Of a stretch of DNA of 64,000 bases, positions 28,334 through 40,913 are shown in pieces. The stretch lies in contig NC_134433.1 of assembly GCF_030867145.1 (NCBI RefSeq), positions 17,147,896 through 17,211,895 of the forward strand, written 5' to 3'. Source of the stretch: Opisthocomus hoazin (taxonomy: Eukaryota; Chordata; Aves; Opisthocomiformes; Opisthocomidae). Every line of letters starts with the position of its first letter. The first letter of the stretch is position 1. The translations under genes and the position numbers were made by a program. The notes below the pieces were generated by a model that saw nothing but the letters and a program-made list of their open reading frames with translations, was not told the origin of the DNA and searched no databases.

Positions 28334-29957
28334 CCTATTTTCTCAACTGGAACACTCTATTGATTATTATTTTTTCCATGTAGCAGCACATTAGTAACAA
28401 AACGGAGCTGACATGAGCACCACGCAATGAAAAAGATAATTGCAACATACAGAAAAAATGAAGTACCAGCACACCAAAGGTAAAGGAGACCTTGCAGGTT
28501 CAGTACATAGATATTTTGTACAGGATGCAAAGCATACTTGCTAAAATGGCCTCCTCAAAGCTACCATGGATTTAATCCCTGTTTGTTACCCTTGGGTAAG
28601 AAGAGAGCAAAATTAATGTCAGTTGCCAGATGGTACTACTAGAGATTTATAAATTATCTAATCAAAGAATAATAACTTTAAAAAAAAAAAAACAACCCAG
28701 ACTGTTCAGTGTGATGCAGGTCTTAACCAGTGCTGAGTATGATGACACGAAAGCATGTTATTATGGCATCTAATCTGGTGGCCTTATAAAAGTATACATT
28801 GATTTCATTCAGCTCGCTTCATCAAGCCTTTGCAAACCTTATGTGGACAACGTTACTTCAATTTATGAATGCCTTGTTTTGTTTACTGAAGCTACGTTAT
28901 AATTCCCATTTTCACAGACCCGAGACTTCACGCCTCCCCGTGATTATTAACTTCACCCAGTCCAAAGGTTTTACTGACTTCTTATCTAGTCTCACTAGAT
29001 AAGCTAAATTGAAATAATCAAGCAAGCTTTACAACTGTCACTTGCTTGCTTTAACTAAGTTAAATTAAACCAATGAAACTCTGTGTGCAGAGAAACTCCA
29101 GATGCCCGGCCACATAGGGCCCACTGTGCCGAGGGGCCGGGGCGACCCCCACCCCGAAATACTCCGCTGCAACAATTTCAGGAGCAACCATTTCAGCAGC
29201 GTTGCCATCTCCCCTGGGATACAAGGCTACCCTTCCTTACGTTCCCTGCCGATCCACCAGCAGCGGTGCTGGTTCGAGTCCTGCACAAAGTGAGGTGACG
29301 CTGCTGTCTGCAGCGCGCAGCCCCCTCGGTCGGGTCCCACCCATGGCTGCACCAAGCCTCGCAGGCCCCCACCTGGCATTTCGTCCACAAGTCCTGGAAC
29401 AAGCTGGCAGTTTGTCGAGGCTTCGCCTGATTTGGAACCCAAGGCAGAGCAGCTGCCAGACCCCCACACGACAGCAGTTGTTCTCACGTCAAACCTGAGC
29501 AAACAGAGCGCACGCCAAAGCCGTGGCGTGTCCCGGGACACGCGCACCGTGCCACGCCGCGCCCCTCGCCCACGCCTCCAGCAGCGTGCCGGGCATGTGC
29601 ACACCCGCGCTGCTCACGCTCGCAGCAAAGCTCTGATCGCCCGCTGCTGCCCGCGGGCACCTCCAGAGACCCGCGTGCGGGCGCCGGCACCGCTCCCACC
29701 AGCCTCCCAGCTCTGGCACCGGTCCCTCCCGCAGCCCCCAGCCGCCCTGGGCTCGCGGCCCCTGGCTCTCCGGGGAAGGGGACGACGAGGGAGGTTTGCC
29801 TTCAAGGCAACGTCAGCGGTGCACAGGTCGCGCTGCTGACACGCTGCAGTGCAAACTGGGGGTTTGGTACATTGTCAGCATCGTTTTTCTCGCTGATAAT
29901 GCTGAACTTCATTTCCTGCCACTGCTTCACCTGGGCAGATTCCTGTAATTCTATTGA

Positions 29958-30045
29958 TTTAGGCCCCAACCCAGCATAACATTTAAAAATGTCATTACAT
30001 TAAACATTTGATTAATTGAATTTCAGTAAAATTAAATTAATTCCA
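29958..30045 (+). repeat. Possible relic of the same second repeat family, opposite orientation
   Basis: TTTAGGCCCCAACCCAGCAT followed by AACATTTAAAAATGTC and, further on, TTGAATTTCAGTAAAATT fits the complement of the family at 58950-59020 (GGCCCCAATCCAGCAAAGCA, CTTAAGCA, TTGAAGTCAATGGGA). Only the first 35 bp are convincing. Confidence 0.35.
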
Positions 30046-31740
30046 GACTTTTGCAGCCTTAAAGCTGTACGCACTCATAAAGGGTGGATGGGTTGCAGTC
30101 TAACAGATGCACAACTTCTCGGGGTGAGACTACATCTCCAGACATCAGTACTTTAAAATTTTAACACTACACTGCTAAGCATCAGGGTTCTACATCAATC
30201 AAAATTCACAAAATCACTGTACAGTTGCAGTCCCAGAAAACATTTGTTAAGAGAAAAAGCATTTTAGCTGTTCATTTTCACATCTTACCAAGTCTGAAGG
30301 ATCGTCAGATTTATGTGAATGCTGTAACAGCTTGAAATACTTCCTGGATTTCCGTATATGAAAACTATTTGCAACTATTGCAAATGTGTTCATAGAAGGA
30401 TCTTCTGCCAGCAACTGCAGTTTTTTCTCAAAGACAGGCATATCTTGTGGCTAAACAGATCTCCAGTTATCATTATGAATTCATATTTTTATATTCTATC
30501 ACAAGCCCCAAAGTACACACTCACAGCACTGCGGCACAGAGCCGGACGCGGCGAGGGAGGTGGGGAGCAGGAGGAGGCGCGCAGTGCCGGGAGGCACACA
30601 GCTTGCCCACGGGCACCGGGACCTCGGGGCCACAGCTGCAAGGAGAGCCCCTGTCCCGGGGGTCCCCGACGCCCGCCTCGCCCACTCCCCTCGCCCCTCG
30701 GGCACGCACGGAGCACTGGCAATGCCAGGCGCGGAGGGGCCAGGCACGAGGGGCCACGGTCACCACTGGAATCGGTGCTGCCGGGTGCCGTCAGCAGCAG
30801 CCTGGGCTCTGCTCCCGCAGCAGGGTGCCCGCACGGGATCTCGGCCCAGGCGAGGGGGCTCAGCGCCCACCCAGCCGGGGCTCCCCGCCATTGCCTGGCC
30901 AAGGGGCTGGCAAAGAGGAGTGCGGGGTCAGGGATCTGGCCCCTGAAAGGCCATGAGCAGAAACGCAAAGTCCTTCTTTTTGGTCTGCCATGACTGCAAA
31001 TTATTTACCATATTCCGTAGCCAGAAACAGAAGTTCCTGCACTTGCTTGCTTTTAAAGCAAAACGCAACAAGACAAAACAGCTTTCAAAAAAGGAAAGAA
31101 AAAGTAAACTGACAAACTCCACTAGCCAAGCACTGCACAGTTGGCTTACATAGGTCTAAGACAAGAAAAACACCCGGGCAACTAAAGCAACGCCAACACA
31201 AAGGTGGTAAACGCACCCCCTGATGCTGGTGCCAGGTAAAGACTGAACCCTCCCAGCACCACTGCGCTGGAGCGGCAGGTTCAGAGGGCAGGCTCAGATC
31301 CCGCTCACGGGCGTGCTGCGCGGAGAGACCCACGCACGCAGCACCCTGGAACCCGCGGGGCTGGTCGGAGCATCAACTACTGCGTGGCCCAGAGGGGAAC
31401 AGGATCAGTCCCCACGTGGCACCCCAATCCGCTCTGTCCCCCGAGACCCAGGAACACCCCCGAGGGCTGCCCTCTCACAGCCACGACCGACCCGCGCTCC
31501 TCAGCGCAGGAACGAAACGAGGGTCCCCACAACCGCACCCGATGCTGGCGCCAAGAGACAAATCTCCACAGGTTTCATCTAGATACGCCAAGGCTATGGG
31601 ATGCTCCAAAACCACACGCAGTGCAAGTGGGCAGCCTACTCCCACCTAAATGCAGATGCTCTACGAATGATTACAAACTGATCCCCCTCTGCGCGGAGCA
31701 GCGGCAGCAGGGAGCGGGTGCGTGCAGGGACCGCAGCAGC

Positions 31741-32030
31741 GCAGCGCAGAGCAGCGCAGCACAGAGCAGCGCAGCGCAGAGCAGAGCAGCGCAGCACAGA
31801 GCAGCGCAGCGCAGAGCAGCGCAGCGCAGAGCAGAGCAGAGCAGAGCAGCGCAGAGCAGCGCAGCACAGAGCAGCGCAGAGCAGCGCAGAGCAGAGCAGA
31901 GCAGCGCAGCACAGAGCAGCGCAGCGCAGAGCAGCGCAGAGCAGAGCAGCGCAGAGCAGCGCAGCACAGAGCAGCGCAGAGCAGCGCAGCGCAGCGCAGC
32001 GCAGCACAGAGCAGAGCAGCGCAGAGCAGC
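31741..32030. repeat. Pentanucleotide array, 58 units of GCAGC / GCAGA / ACAGA
   Basis: The sequence runs 290 bp in perfect 5-bp register with only three unit types: GCAGC, GCAGA and, six times, ACAGA. Every ACAGA follows two GCAGC units. Flanking bases from about 31725 are related but out of register. Because 5 and 3 are coprime and the units contain no stop in any phase, open frames appear in several frames on both strands (Ala/Gln/Ser/Glu-rich on plus, Leu/Cys/Ala/Ser-rich on minus); these are not genes. GCAGC pairs with itself with a central A-A mismatch, as CAG repeats do, so hairpins are expected in single strands. The array ends 43 bp before the TATA-like box. Confidence 0.97.
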
Positions 32031-32073
32031 AGTCCTAAGGACGCCGAGCAAGCCGCCTTTCAGCTCTCGCATT

Positions 32074-32081
32074 TATAAATA
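32074..32081 (+). promoter_or_regulatory. TATA-like box at the edge of the CpG island
   Basis: TATAAATA sits in an AT-rich gap of about 40 bp between the pentamer array and the CpG island. A start site 25-30 bp downstream would fall near 32105, the island's edge. The surrounding TTTATAAA is palindromic, so it gives no direction by itself. CpG-island promoters often lack TATA, hence the low confidence. Confidence 0.3.
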
Positions 32082-32104
32082 ATTTACTTCTATCCACCTG
32101 TGCC

Positions 32105-32748
32105 CAGAATAACAATTTGCTGCCGGGATCCCCCGGGCTGGCGCCGGGAGGCTGCCGGGGACTCACCCTCCCGGGCCCGCCCGGCCCTGCTGGGCAGGGT
32201 CTGGGTCTGCGGAGGGGCGGCTCGGGGGGGCCCGGCCCCGGGGGAGGGGGCGCCGAGAACCCGGCGCGGCGGCAGCGTCCGCTCAGCTGATCGCGATCGC
32301 GCAGGTCCCGGCAGCGCCGGCGGCCGCGGGCAGACGGCGCGCAGGCAGGGCTGGAGGCGGCTGCGGGAGGCTGCGGAGCGACCGGCGCGGGAGGCCGCGC
32401 TTCGCCGAGCGCGGGGAGCGTTACGAAACGCCGGCGCGAATCGGCGGCCGCGGGCTTCGGCAGCGCGGAGCCTGCTCACAGCCCGGCGCGGGCGGCCATG
32501 GGGCGCGCCGCTGCCGCCCGCCCCCCGGCCCGCTGACCCGCAGGGCCCCGCCGGGCGCGGCAAGCGGGCTCCGCGTGCGGGGCGGGGCTGCGCGGCGGTG
32601 CGGGAGCCGAGGTCGGGGCGGCGGGAGCGGGGCCCGCAGCAGCCCCGGCCGGCCCCGCAGGCGGGCGTTCCGGCGCGGCGCGGAATTTCACCGGAGAGCC
32701 CGGGACGGTGCCCGGCTGCGGCAGGAGCTCCTCGACCCCCGCAAAAGG
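32105..32748 (+). other. WSCD1: Candidate noncoding first exon of WSCD1
   Basis: A consensus donor, AAAGG|GTGAGT, at 32748/32749 inside the CpG island would pair with the acceptor at 40883/40884 to make an 8.1-kb first intron. The 5' end is unknown; 32105 is only the position predicted from the TATA-like box, and a start closer to the GC boxes (after about 32600) is equally possible. No ATG here can extend the WSCD1 frame through the splice. Coordinates are inference except for the donor. Confidence 0.4.
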
Positions 32749-33090
32749 GTGAGTGTTCTCCTCTTCCCCGCACCGCCGTGCCCGCGTCTGCCAGCGGTCT
32801 GTCCGCTCTGTCTGTCGGTCACAGCCGGACAACTTTTCGCAGGGGCTGAGGTATCAACATTCGCGGCAGCCTGGAGGGCTGCTTGATTTATTAAATTTAC
32901 CCGCGGCATCTGAGCCCCCGCGTCGCAGCTGCGTTACTGACAGAGGTCGCAGCCCGCTCCCGAGCCGAGACGCCGGGCTGGGAAGCGGGCTCGGACGAGG
33001 CGAGCGCGTTCGTGTCGCGCAGCCCGCCGAGGCGGCCCGGGCTGCTCGGCTGCCCCGAACAGCCCCTGAAGCAGCGCCGTGCTGAACAGG
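32105..33090 (+). promoter_or_regulatory. CpG island, probable WSCD1 promoter
   Basis: About 1 kb of very GC-rich sequence with dense CpG, the largest and densest island in the window. GC boxes (GGGGCGG) are seen at 32214-32220, 32579-32588 (GGGGCGGGGC) and 32615-32621, all on the plus strand. A palindrome-rich spot GATCGCGATCGCGC lies near 32289-32302. The island lies 8 kb upstream of the coding start, holds a strong splice donor on the plus strand, and there is no other candidate of this quality between it and the coding exon. A divergent transcript on the minus strand is possible but not supported by anything I can read. Open frames of over 200 codons on both strands here reflect the lack of AT-rich stops. 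Confidence 0.7.
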
Positions 33091-36000
33091 CGGGCTCCAG
33101 CAAGCTTCAGTAGGTGGATGTTGCAGGAATTTGGATGGTGAGGGCTTTATGAAAGCCACTTTTAAGATACCTATGATTTAGTTACAGATCTGCATGTTAT
33201 TTTAATTCCGGTAGATTTCCTTGCACACAGGAAAACATCTCATCTCTGCCTAATGTGGGATGAGGCAAAAATCAATATATGGTACATTTTTTACAACAAT
33301 CTCTTGCAAAACTTCAGCCCATAGCCACAGAACTATACTGTGTTTTTTCTGGAAACTGCAGATAAAGCATCATTTGCTGGGTGCTTGAGTTCTCGGTATC
33401 GAAGGGATGTACATTATGCATGCATGGTTTGTTACTGATCAGAATACTTTCTAGCTTTAAGCATACTGTTTGCTGACAGGTCTCAGATTATCAGTGAAAT
33501 GACAGCATAGCGCGTGTTATCTTGTGAGCACACATCCCTCTGCAGAATGCATACACGCACACATATAGAGGTGTGTGCATGTATATATGTAAAATGTAGG
33601 TATGTATATGTCTGCATCTTTTCCTTACTGGCATGGAATCAGTCCTCCTGGTTATTACTTTATCACTGAGCTAGGTAAAAAGCATCGGATTAATAGAAAA
33701 AAACCTATTGCCATGGTGTGCTCCCTGTTACAAGCTGTCACTGAACATTTTCCAAGTCAGCACTCCGTCTCACAACAAGCCTTCCCGGGGCAGCTGCCCC
33801 GGCAGGCTCTTCTGCACCCTCACCACGGGCTGCTGCGTCCACCACAACTGCTGCCCAGACTTACACCTACCTACGCTAGAAAATCAGTCTCAAAAAAGTA
33901 GAATATCTAGTGAAGGAGCTGCTGTGACTAAATTTGCACAAGTTAGCACTGACTCTCCAGCCTGCTCAGCCTGCAGCCCGGCTCTGACAGCGCCTTTCAC
34001 TTCCAAAGCTGAATTATCTATCAACTGTAAAACGCCTCCCATACTGCATACAGGGGATGTCACGTGTAGGTTTAACTTGTGTAGCTTCAACTTGATTTGA
34101 CTGATTTATGGACTACTGAGTTTTCTCCATCTTTCTGCTATCTCTGCATAAAGATTTTTTTCTGCTTGATTAATCACAGTTCATCATTATTTAACAGTTT
34201 TAACACGGTATCAGCATCAAAGATAACTTTGCAAGCTGATTACATCTCGTAGCAAGTGCACTTTCAACCTGGTGTGGGAAGGGAGGACAGGTGAAGGAGG
34301 AAATGGCGAACTGGCTAGAAAGCCATCGCAAGGGGCAACGCTTGCCACTACAGCATTTGGAGAAACGGTGGTGCTTCTAGCTCACACCTCGTTTGTTGGC
34401 AGACCTTACGCTGTGCTTAAGGTAACACAGCAGCATTCTGTCAGGAAAGAGCTGCTGACGAGGGCGGCATGTACGGAGAGCCAGCACAGACCCATCCCCT
34501 AGCAAGTACAACTTTGTAAGTTGGAAGCAGTGCTTACTGCTTCTGAAAGCCCGGGCAGTAAGGCCGGGTCTTTGGGTCGGGCAGCTGGCACGGCACGTTG
34601 GCGCTGCAGTGGTCAGGATGGGCGGACGGTCCCTTCACTCACGTCCCACTGGTCACCTCATCATCTGCCAGCAGCAGAACTGCCTGGCGAGGTGTGTTTC
34701 ACACGGAGGGTGACGTAGGATGGGCACGAGCGAAGCATGGGCACCAACTCCTCCTCGGCCGCACGTGCCTGGGCTAGACATCCTGCCTCAGAGCAAAGAA
34801 GAGTTTTCCACTCGCCGGGCAGGAAGGGCAGGGATGAGAGAACAGAGCTGGCTGGGCCGCAGCGGCTGCTGGGGCCGCGTGGCACGCCGCCGCGCGAGGC
34901 TCGAGCCATGCCAGGGCCGGCCCCTGCCCTCACCGGCCGCTGCGCTGCGGCACGCCGGCTGCGCGTGCTCCAGGGCCTGCGGTCGCAGCCCGGTCTGCGG
35001 GGAAGCCTGCAGGGCCAGAGCCGCAGGGCGCTCCTGCCTCCCCGTCCCCAGCCGGGCGTCCCGGGAAGGCCGGGTCACAGGACCCTGGCTGGGTCTCATT
35101 GAGCACTGCGCTGCAGCTGGCAGAAAGGCCAACGATCCGGTTACATTCCATAGACCTTATCTCAAGAAAAGTACACGTTTAAGTTGGTGAAGGAAAGCAA
35201 TACTATAGTAACTCTTCACTGAAAATTTCCTATCCTTTTGGTGAAAGAATGTCCTGGGAAAGGTGACGGAAATATGAAATCACCTCTTTTTCTTTCCTTT
35301 ACATAAATTCCTAAATTACATTGTGAAGTTAGTAAGATGATTGCACTTGACACTTTCTTAAGGAGCTAGAAAAAGTAACAATGGACTTGAGCCAAAATCC
35401 ATCAGCATCAACCTATATCACAGTCTGAGTGGATTTTGGCTTAAGACAGCACAGCACCAGGGTGTTTCCTCTAAGCCTGATTTTCAGCACGTGCTGCTCT
35501 CCACACAAATGTGATCCGTGGTTTTATTTTTCTCTCTTATCCCACAGTTTGGAAACTGGGATAATGTGCAATTTCTCTGTTGGTTCCACTCGAGGTGTGC
35601 CAGCAGAGCTCAGACGGCCCACCGTTGTCATCTTTTTAACCCCTTTCTCAAAACTTAAGAGATGGCCCTGGCCACGTATGCAGGTACGGCTGTGAGAAGC
35701 ACTTGCTGCCAGCTGTCTGGGGACCGACACTGCAGATAGATACTCAGGGTTACTCACAGTGCTTTAAGCTGTCAGAATAAAGGGAACTGCAAATATTTGA
35801 CAGGATCCCAACACTAAATTTGCAGCTTCTCAACAGTGTTTCTTCCTACATGCGTTCACGCAGTAAGATGTTGGCCTTGACTTTCCACAGCCTCAAGAAA
35901 ATGGCAGCGCATATGCAAAAGAAAGGCTGCAAGCCAGAATCGTTCAGCTAGGTCCTAAGTGACTACATTTGTCCTCAAGGAAAGCTGACAAAAGAGAGGA

Positions 36001-39000
36001 GAAATGTGGAAGAGGGATGGATTTTTCTAAAAATAGTGTTCATGAATCCAATTCCCTTTAGTTTACAACAGAAAACATAGTCTTGCTTCCGTGCCAAGAA
36101 CTCTGAATTTGCAAAATCCTGCTGGTCCTTAGACAAGATCAACTATTGATGAGCTGCAGCCGTCAATGCAGTACTGACCTAAGCTTCTGCATCGAGCAAC
36201 CGATTAAGGGACAGCCCTCAACTGAGCAACTCTTCACCTGCAAGTCTGGGGCTGTTCTTTCGTGTCTTCGGCCTTTACCGGCTGTTGCAGCATCACTGAA
36301 AGTATTCAGTGTTCGCTTAAAAATTCTGTAACTACTCCTTTAGCTAGGAGAGCAGAATTGCCAAGAACTTTACAATTTTTCCTTCTACTTCTCTTTACAA
36401 ATATCTTAATGCAGCTGCCTGGTGTGACATCTTCTGTCACACTCTGTGAGATCATTTTGGAAGCAAGGTACTGACCTGCTTTTCCTTACAGCAACTTTTT
36501 AATGGCAGTTATAAATCTGCTATTATATACGTAATGAAAGAAAAATACGGATTAGAAGAAAACCAGCGCTTTAAACTGGAAATGCCTCGGGTCTGGTGCT
36601 TCGTGCCATCGGTGCACTCCAGGACGCAACGTGCTGAGTTCGCAGTCTGTGCCCTGGCATTTCCCCGCAGCGCTGCGACGACGCCAGGGGAGGGGTACAC
36701 TGCCAGGGCGCTCTGGAACGGGCAGCAGGCGTGGACAACTCCCTCCTCTGCCCCCTGCCCCACAGAGCTCCCCGCGCCCGTGCCAGCGGTGCCAACCACA
36801 TCGGTGCTGGGAAACGCCGACGGGGCCGTGCAGAGGTGCAGTGCCCCTCAGCAGGCCCAGCGGCCGTTCCAGCGCCCGCAGGGAGCTCAGCCGGGGGACG
36901 CGGGCAGGGGCTGCGCAGCATTTTTCAGCTCCGCATTCAGCCCTGCTGGTACATATAGACATCTTACAGAAAAAACCTCAAACTATTTTTTCTAATGACA
37001 TTTCCAGACGAAAAATTTCAGGCACAAACAGCTAAAAACGCTGTTCAAACAACTGAATGGTTATCTGACTTCCGAACAGTTGAAATTCACCTGTCACTAG
37101 TAAAGTGAGTAATTTCTTATAAAATAAGGTCACTCAGGGCTTTTCCAAAGCCCACCAAATTCTTGCCCTCAATAACCAGATAGTTCTCCATTTTATAAAC
37201 ACAGCCACCAGACGCATCCCCTTTTCAGTGGTGCAAGGGATCCTCTCCTTGCTGAAGGCACAGCACTCAGCAGATCTTCTGTGCTACCACTCACCAGCTC
37301 CAAAGCTGATCCTTGCCAGTGCTAGTTATTCTTTTTTTTTCAGCGTTAACCCTTTCATTGCTCTCTCTACCTAGAGGTCTTCTCTGCTGTTTAACAGTTC
37401 TCATTGCCCATCTCAAAGTCCTTTCAATTGTCGTTAATTAACTCAACCCTCAATTAATATGGTCCTAAAGCCCCTTTGGCTGTGAGAACTGATAAATAGG
37501 AACAGAAGATTCTACTTTTCTTCCATTTTGCTTCATTCATTTTAAGTGAAACATGTATGAAAAAGACAAATGATACATTTTCTATTACCAGATACTAGTT
37601 CATATCTCTCTTAGTCTTTCCTTTTTAATATCATCATCAAAAGTGATGCACTTCAATTCTTTTAGGCACACTTTGATGATATTGCAATATGCAGTTTATG
37701 GAAAAATCAAATTACTTTTTTTTATGTCAGCAGCGCTCTCTGCTATTTCCCCACTAAAAAGCAACATTTAATTTTTGAGTTGCACATTTGCATCAGTTGC
37801 TCTGGGCGGAGAGTCTGCTTATTTATTTGGTTGGGTTTTACTACAATGTACTGTCATGGCAACTGTACTGAGGGCGAATGCATCTGGAGGTAATTTATAT
37901 ATGTCATATTGACTGCAGTAAAATGGGCTTGTACCATTTAAACTTTTTCAACCGTTGGGCAAAGGCAGAGTTAGCCTCCTGAGACCCAGAAGCAGCTTCT
38001 CCTTCGTAAATAAATAAATAAACAAACGAGGCAGAGCAACAGGAGCAATGCCAGACGCTCCTTGGTGTCTGGATGCAGAGCTCGCCGCACACTTGAACCA
38101 GGTGCGCTACCCCGGGCCGTCGTCCCAGCTCCGCCGGAGCAGAGCCGGCTGCTGCTGCTGCCAGCGCGGGAGGCAGCGACCACGCTCGCGCCGGTGCCGG
38201 CAGGGCAGCCGCTGCCTGGACCTGTCCCCGGCACGAGGAGGCATCGCCGTGCACCGCCCAGACGAGCGGAGAGCCTCTCGCCACAGGGAGATGCATCACC
38301 ACAAATGGGGAGAAACCTGACTGAAATTGGTGAAAGACTGAAGCGCACAGTGGCATGAAAAGGGACTAAACTGGGCCGCCGCCGCGGTTCCAAGCATAGC
38401 ATGGCCGACCCCCGCTGCCCGACCCCGCCGGCCCTTCTCCAGCGAGCTGCCGCTGTCGGCATCGCTGCCTCGCAGCGCCCAGAGGTTCCCAGTACGGCCG
38501 TCCCGGCGCAAGTGGCTTGGAGCCCTTGAGAACTGCGTCTGGAAGCACTGCTTGATACCGTAACTCGATCGCTCTGCGAGTACACCAAAAGAGCTACGAA
38601 ACCCTGAATTACAGTTGGGCAAAAATGATTGCAAGTCTGATAAATTTGTCTAGCCTCATCTTGCTGCTAGGGGGAAAAAAAACCCTTGAACCTTTTGAAT
38701 ACCTACGTGATTGCAGGCATTATCATCTGACTGACAAGGCTTTGCAGCAGCATTTCATCAGGAACGGCCAACCCTTTGCAGTGCAGATGGCCGGTGAACA
38801 GCACAGCGCGCTGTCTGCTCAGCCGCCGAGGCGTGAGGCTGCCTCCTCCGTCGGCCAAGCCTCTCCTCAAAACACCATGCGCTGTAAGGAGTGTGGCGAT
38901 TTCCCAGCCAGAATCTCAAACGGCTAATGCACACACGCATCCTTCTTTTAGATTAGACAGCCTCTTTTGGGAACAGCTCAGGTTTCCAGTAGCCCCATGT

Positions 39001-40883
39001 TAGGAACAACTAGTGAATCAAATCATACCTGTGCTGATAGACAGTATTTCTTCAGATAAATTAGCACAGTAACAATCTGCAGTATCTAATTATGGCTAAT
39101 TTCCTGTTCATCTGTCTAGGTACTTCTGACCCTTTTACTGTAATTCTTGAGCACTCGCAACGTTGATCAGAGATTTTCAATAATTTAAGAGTCAGCTCTT
39201 CAGCTGGAGTAAATCAATGCATTTTCTTTGGCTTTGGAGCTGGTAAGAAGAGAGTTGTGTTAACATTTACAGTGGAGAAAGTGGTCTTAATTTACTACAG
39301 CGTGCTACAGCCTTGTAGCCCTTTGCACCTCCTTGCTCCCTCCAGTTCACTGGCTGCTAACAGATCCACAGGTACTGGTGGGAAGAGAGTAGCAAGTGCT
39401 TGTCAGACTGAGCTCTTGGAGAAAACAGAGATAAACGTATAGAATATTTTTGGATCTTACTCAGTCCTATATACTCGAGACCAGCATACATGAACTTTAA
39501 CAAAAAAATTTTGAAAAAGCATCTAAATCAGGTTCTCAAGACCAGCTGACTTGTAAGATTAGAAGACAGGGACTCCTGTCTGGTGCCAAACCCATTTAGC
39601 AATCGAGGCTGAAAGGTCACACAAAAGGAACTGAGGTTTAGCTGACAAAAGATTCAGCTGAATTTTAATATATTCTTGGCCCAGAAGTTTTTGGGCTTTG
39701 TTTCTGATTGCTGCGTAAGACAGAAAGAACTTGCAGAACTAAATGAGAAAGGGATGGGCGGAGATTTAATTGGTAGCATCTATTCAATAAAGCGGCGTAA
39801 GTGAACATCCAAAAAACTTCAAATCAGATACTGAAACAAGAAATACAGTGAACAAATGTTTCTTTGCCATGACTGTGGGTTTCAAGAGTATGCCCCAAAC
39901 GCAAGTCAAGCAAAAGCCATAATATTTTCTTTTCTGGAAAACACTGCATCTTTTCTCAATGCTCGCCTGGCTCTGCAGAGAAGTGATTGACTGGGAGAAC
40001 AGGAAATTATGGGAAGATGCCAGCTTTTATTTGCTACAGGAGGTTAAAGGTTCCCTAGGGCACAAAGGAGCTTTTCTTGCCCAGACGATCCCATCATGGT
40101 ATACATCAGCACAACCAAAGCCTGCAAAGCTCAGAACCAGTCAAGAGATATCTGGTGAAACCTGAAAGGATTTTTTTTTCAAACATTCACTAGTTTTTGT
40201 CCATGCATCCATACATCAATATTTGGCAACAGAAATCTACTAAACAAATAGCAGGATCTCTGGTTTCTTTTAAAGCAACATGCACAGCAACTCACACAGC
40301 TCCGTGTGTAAGTAAAGAACCCCCAGATGCCCTTCCCGCATAAAGCCTGACTTTACTGTGCTACAAAGAGATTAATAATTATCTTATCTATTGTGAGTTG
40401 ATGCAATTTCTTTTTCTTCCCCACACCCCCACACTGCTGTTTCCTCCTGATCTGCATTTGTAGCTTAGCTACTGTTTTCACTGAAAGGAAGGAATTTGAT
40501 AATACCTTCCTAAAAAGATGCCTGTACTGTGGCTGCCTGTTACAGCCAGTGACAAAGAATGGAGACGTCAGCTATTGACAAAAGAAAATAAAGAACTTTT
40601 TTTCCAAACATCCCAAGAGAAATAACCTCATTGTAAAGCTATTTCTTGTACATTCCAAGTTAAAAGAAAGAAAAACGAAAAATAAAGTAAGGCCAAATAT
40701 CTGAAACTAGCTTCTGCTTAATCAGTCATTCTCATTGGATTACAGTTTCTGAAGTGCATAATTATAAACAACAGATGGAGGAGCGTTCAGCTGAAAACAA
40801 GAGGGGTGGGTGGGAGAAAGTCACCCTGATGACGGGTGTTTTCTATTTGGACGTGAACCAATCTTCCCCCCTTGGTATTGCAG
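32749..40883 (+). other. WSCD1: Probable WSCD1 intron 1 (8.1 kb)
   Basis: Donor GTGAGT at 32749 and acceptor TTGCAG ending at 40883. Contains an alternating purine-pyrimidine stretch at about 33548-33613 (ACGCACACATATAG, GTGTGTGCATGTATATATGT), GC patches at about 34780-35100, 36590-36920 and 38040-38520, and a short AAAT array at 38007-38023. The AT-rich block at about 37560-37920 holds the POU octamer ATTTGCAT (37786-37793) and reads like a conserved noncoding element. An alternative 3' splice site may exist at 40743/40744. No coding exon is visible. Confidence 0.5.
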
Positions 40884-40913
40884 GTTTCAGCGCCCGCTTG
40901 GCAGAGCGCGGCA

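Larger units (their letters stand above)
27643..31740. other. Noncoding stretch upstream of the promoter, GC patches and repeat relics
   Basis: Contains the two old repeat relics listed separately, an A13 run at 28680-28692, and a cluster of GC/CpG-rich patches (about 29110-29840, 30525-30960, 31290-31560) that become denser toward the WSCD1 promoter. Long frames in those patches occur on both strands and are judged composition effects. Confidence 0.6.

Noticed and set aside
29271..29281. Second tRNA B-box-like GGTTCGAGTCC
   Set aside because: No tRNA cloverleaf can be drawn around it; likely chance in a GC patch.
31384..32082. Long Ala/Gln/Ser-rich and Leu/Cys-rich open frames on both strands across the pentamer array
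   Set aside because: A stop-free 5-bp repeat is open in several frames on both strands; there is no start context, domain or splice evidence.
32090..32849. Frames of about 230-250 codons on both strands in the CpG island
   Set aside because: Expected from scarce AT-rich stops in a CpG island; the translation is Arg/Ala/Gly/Pro-rich and the plus frame ignores a strong splice donor.
33548..33613. Alternating purine-pyrimidine stretch, possible Z-DNA or microsatellite
   Set aside because: Interrupted and short; not a regular repeat.
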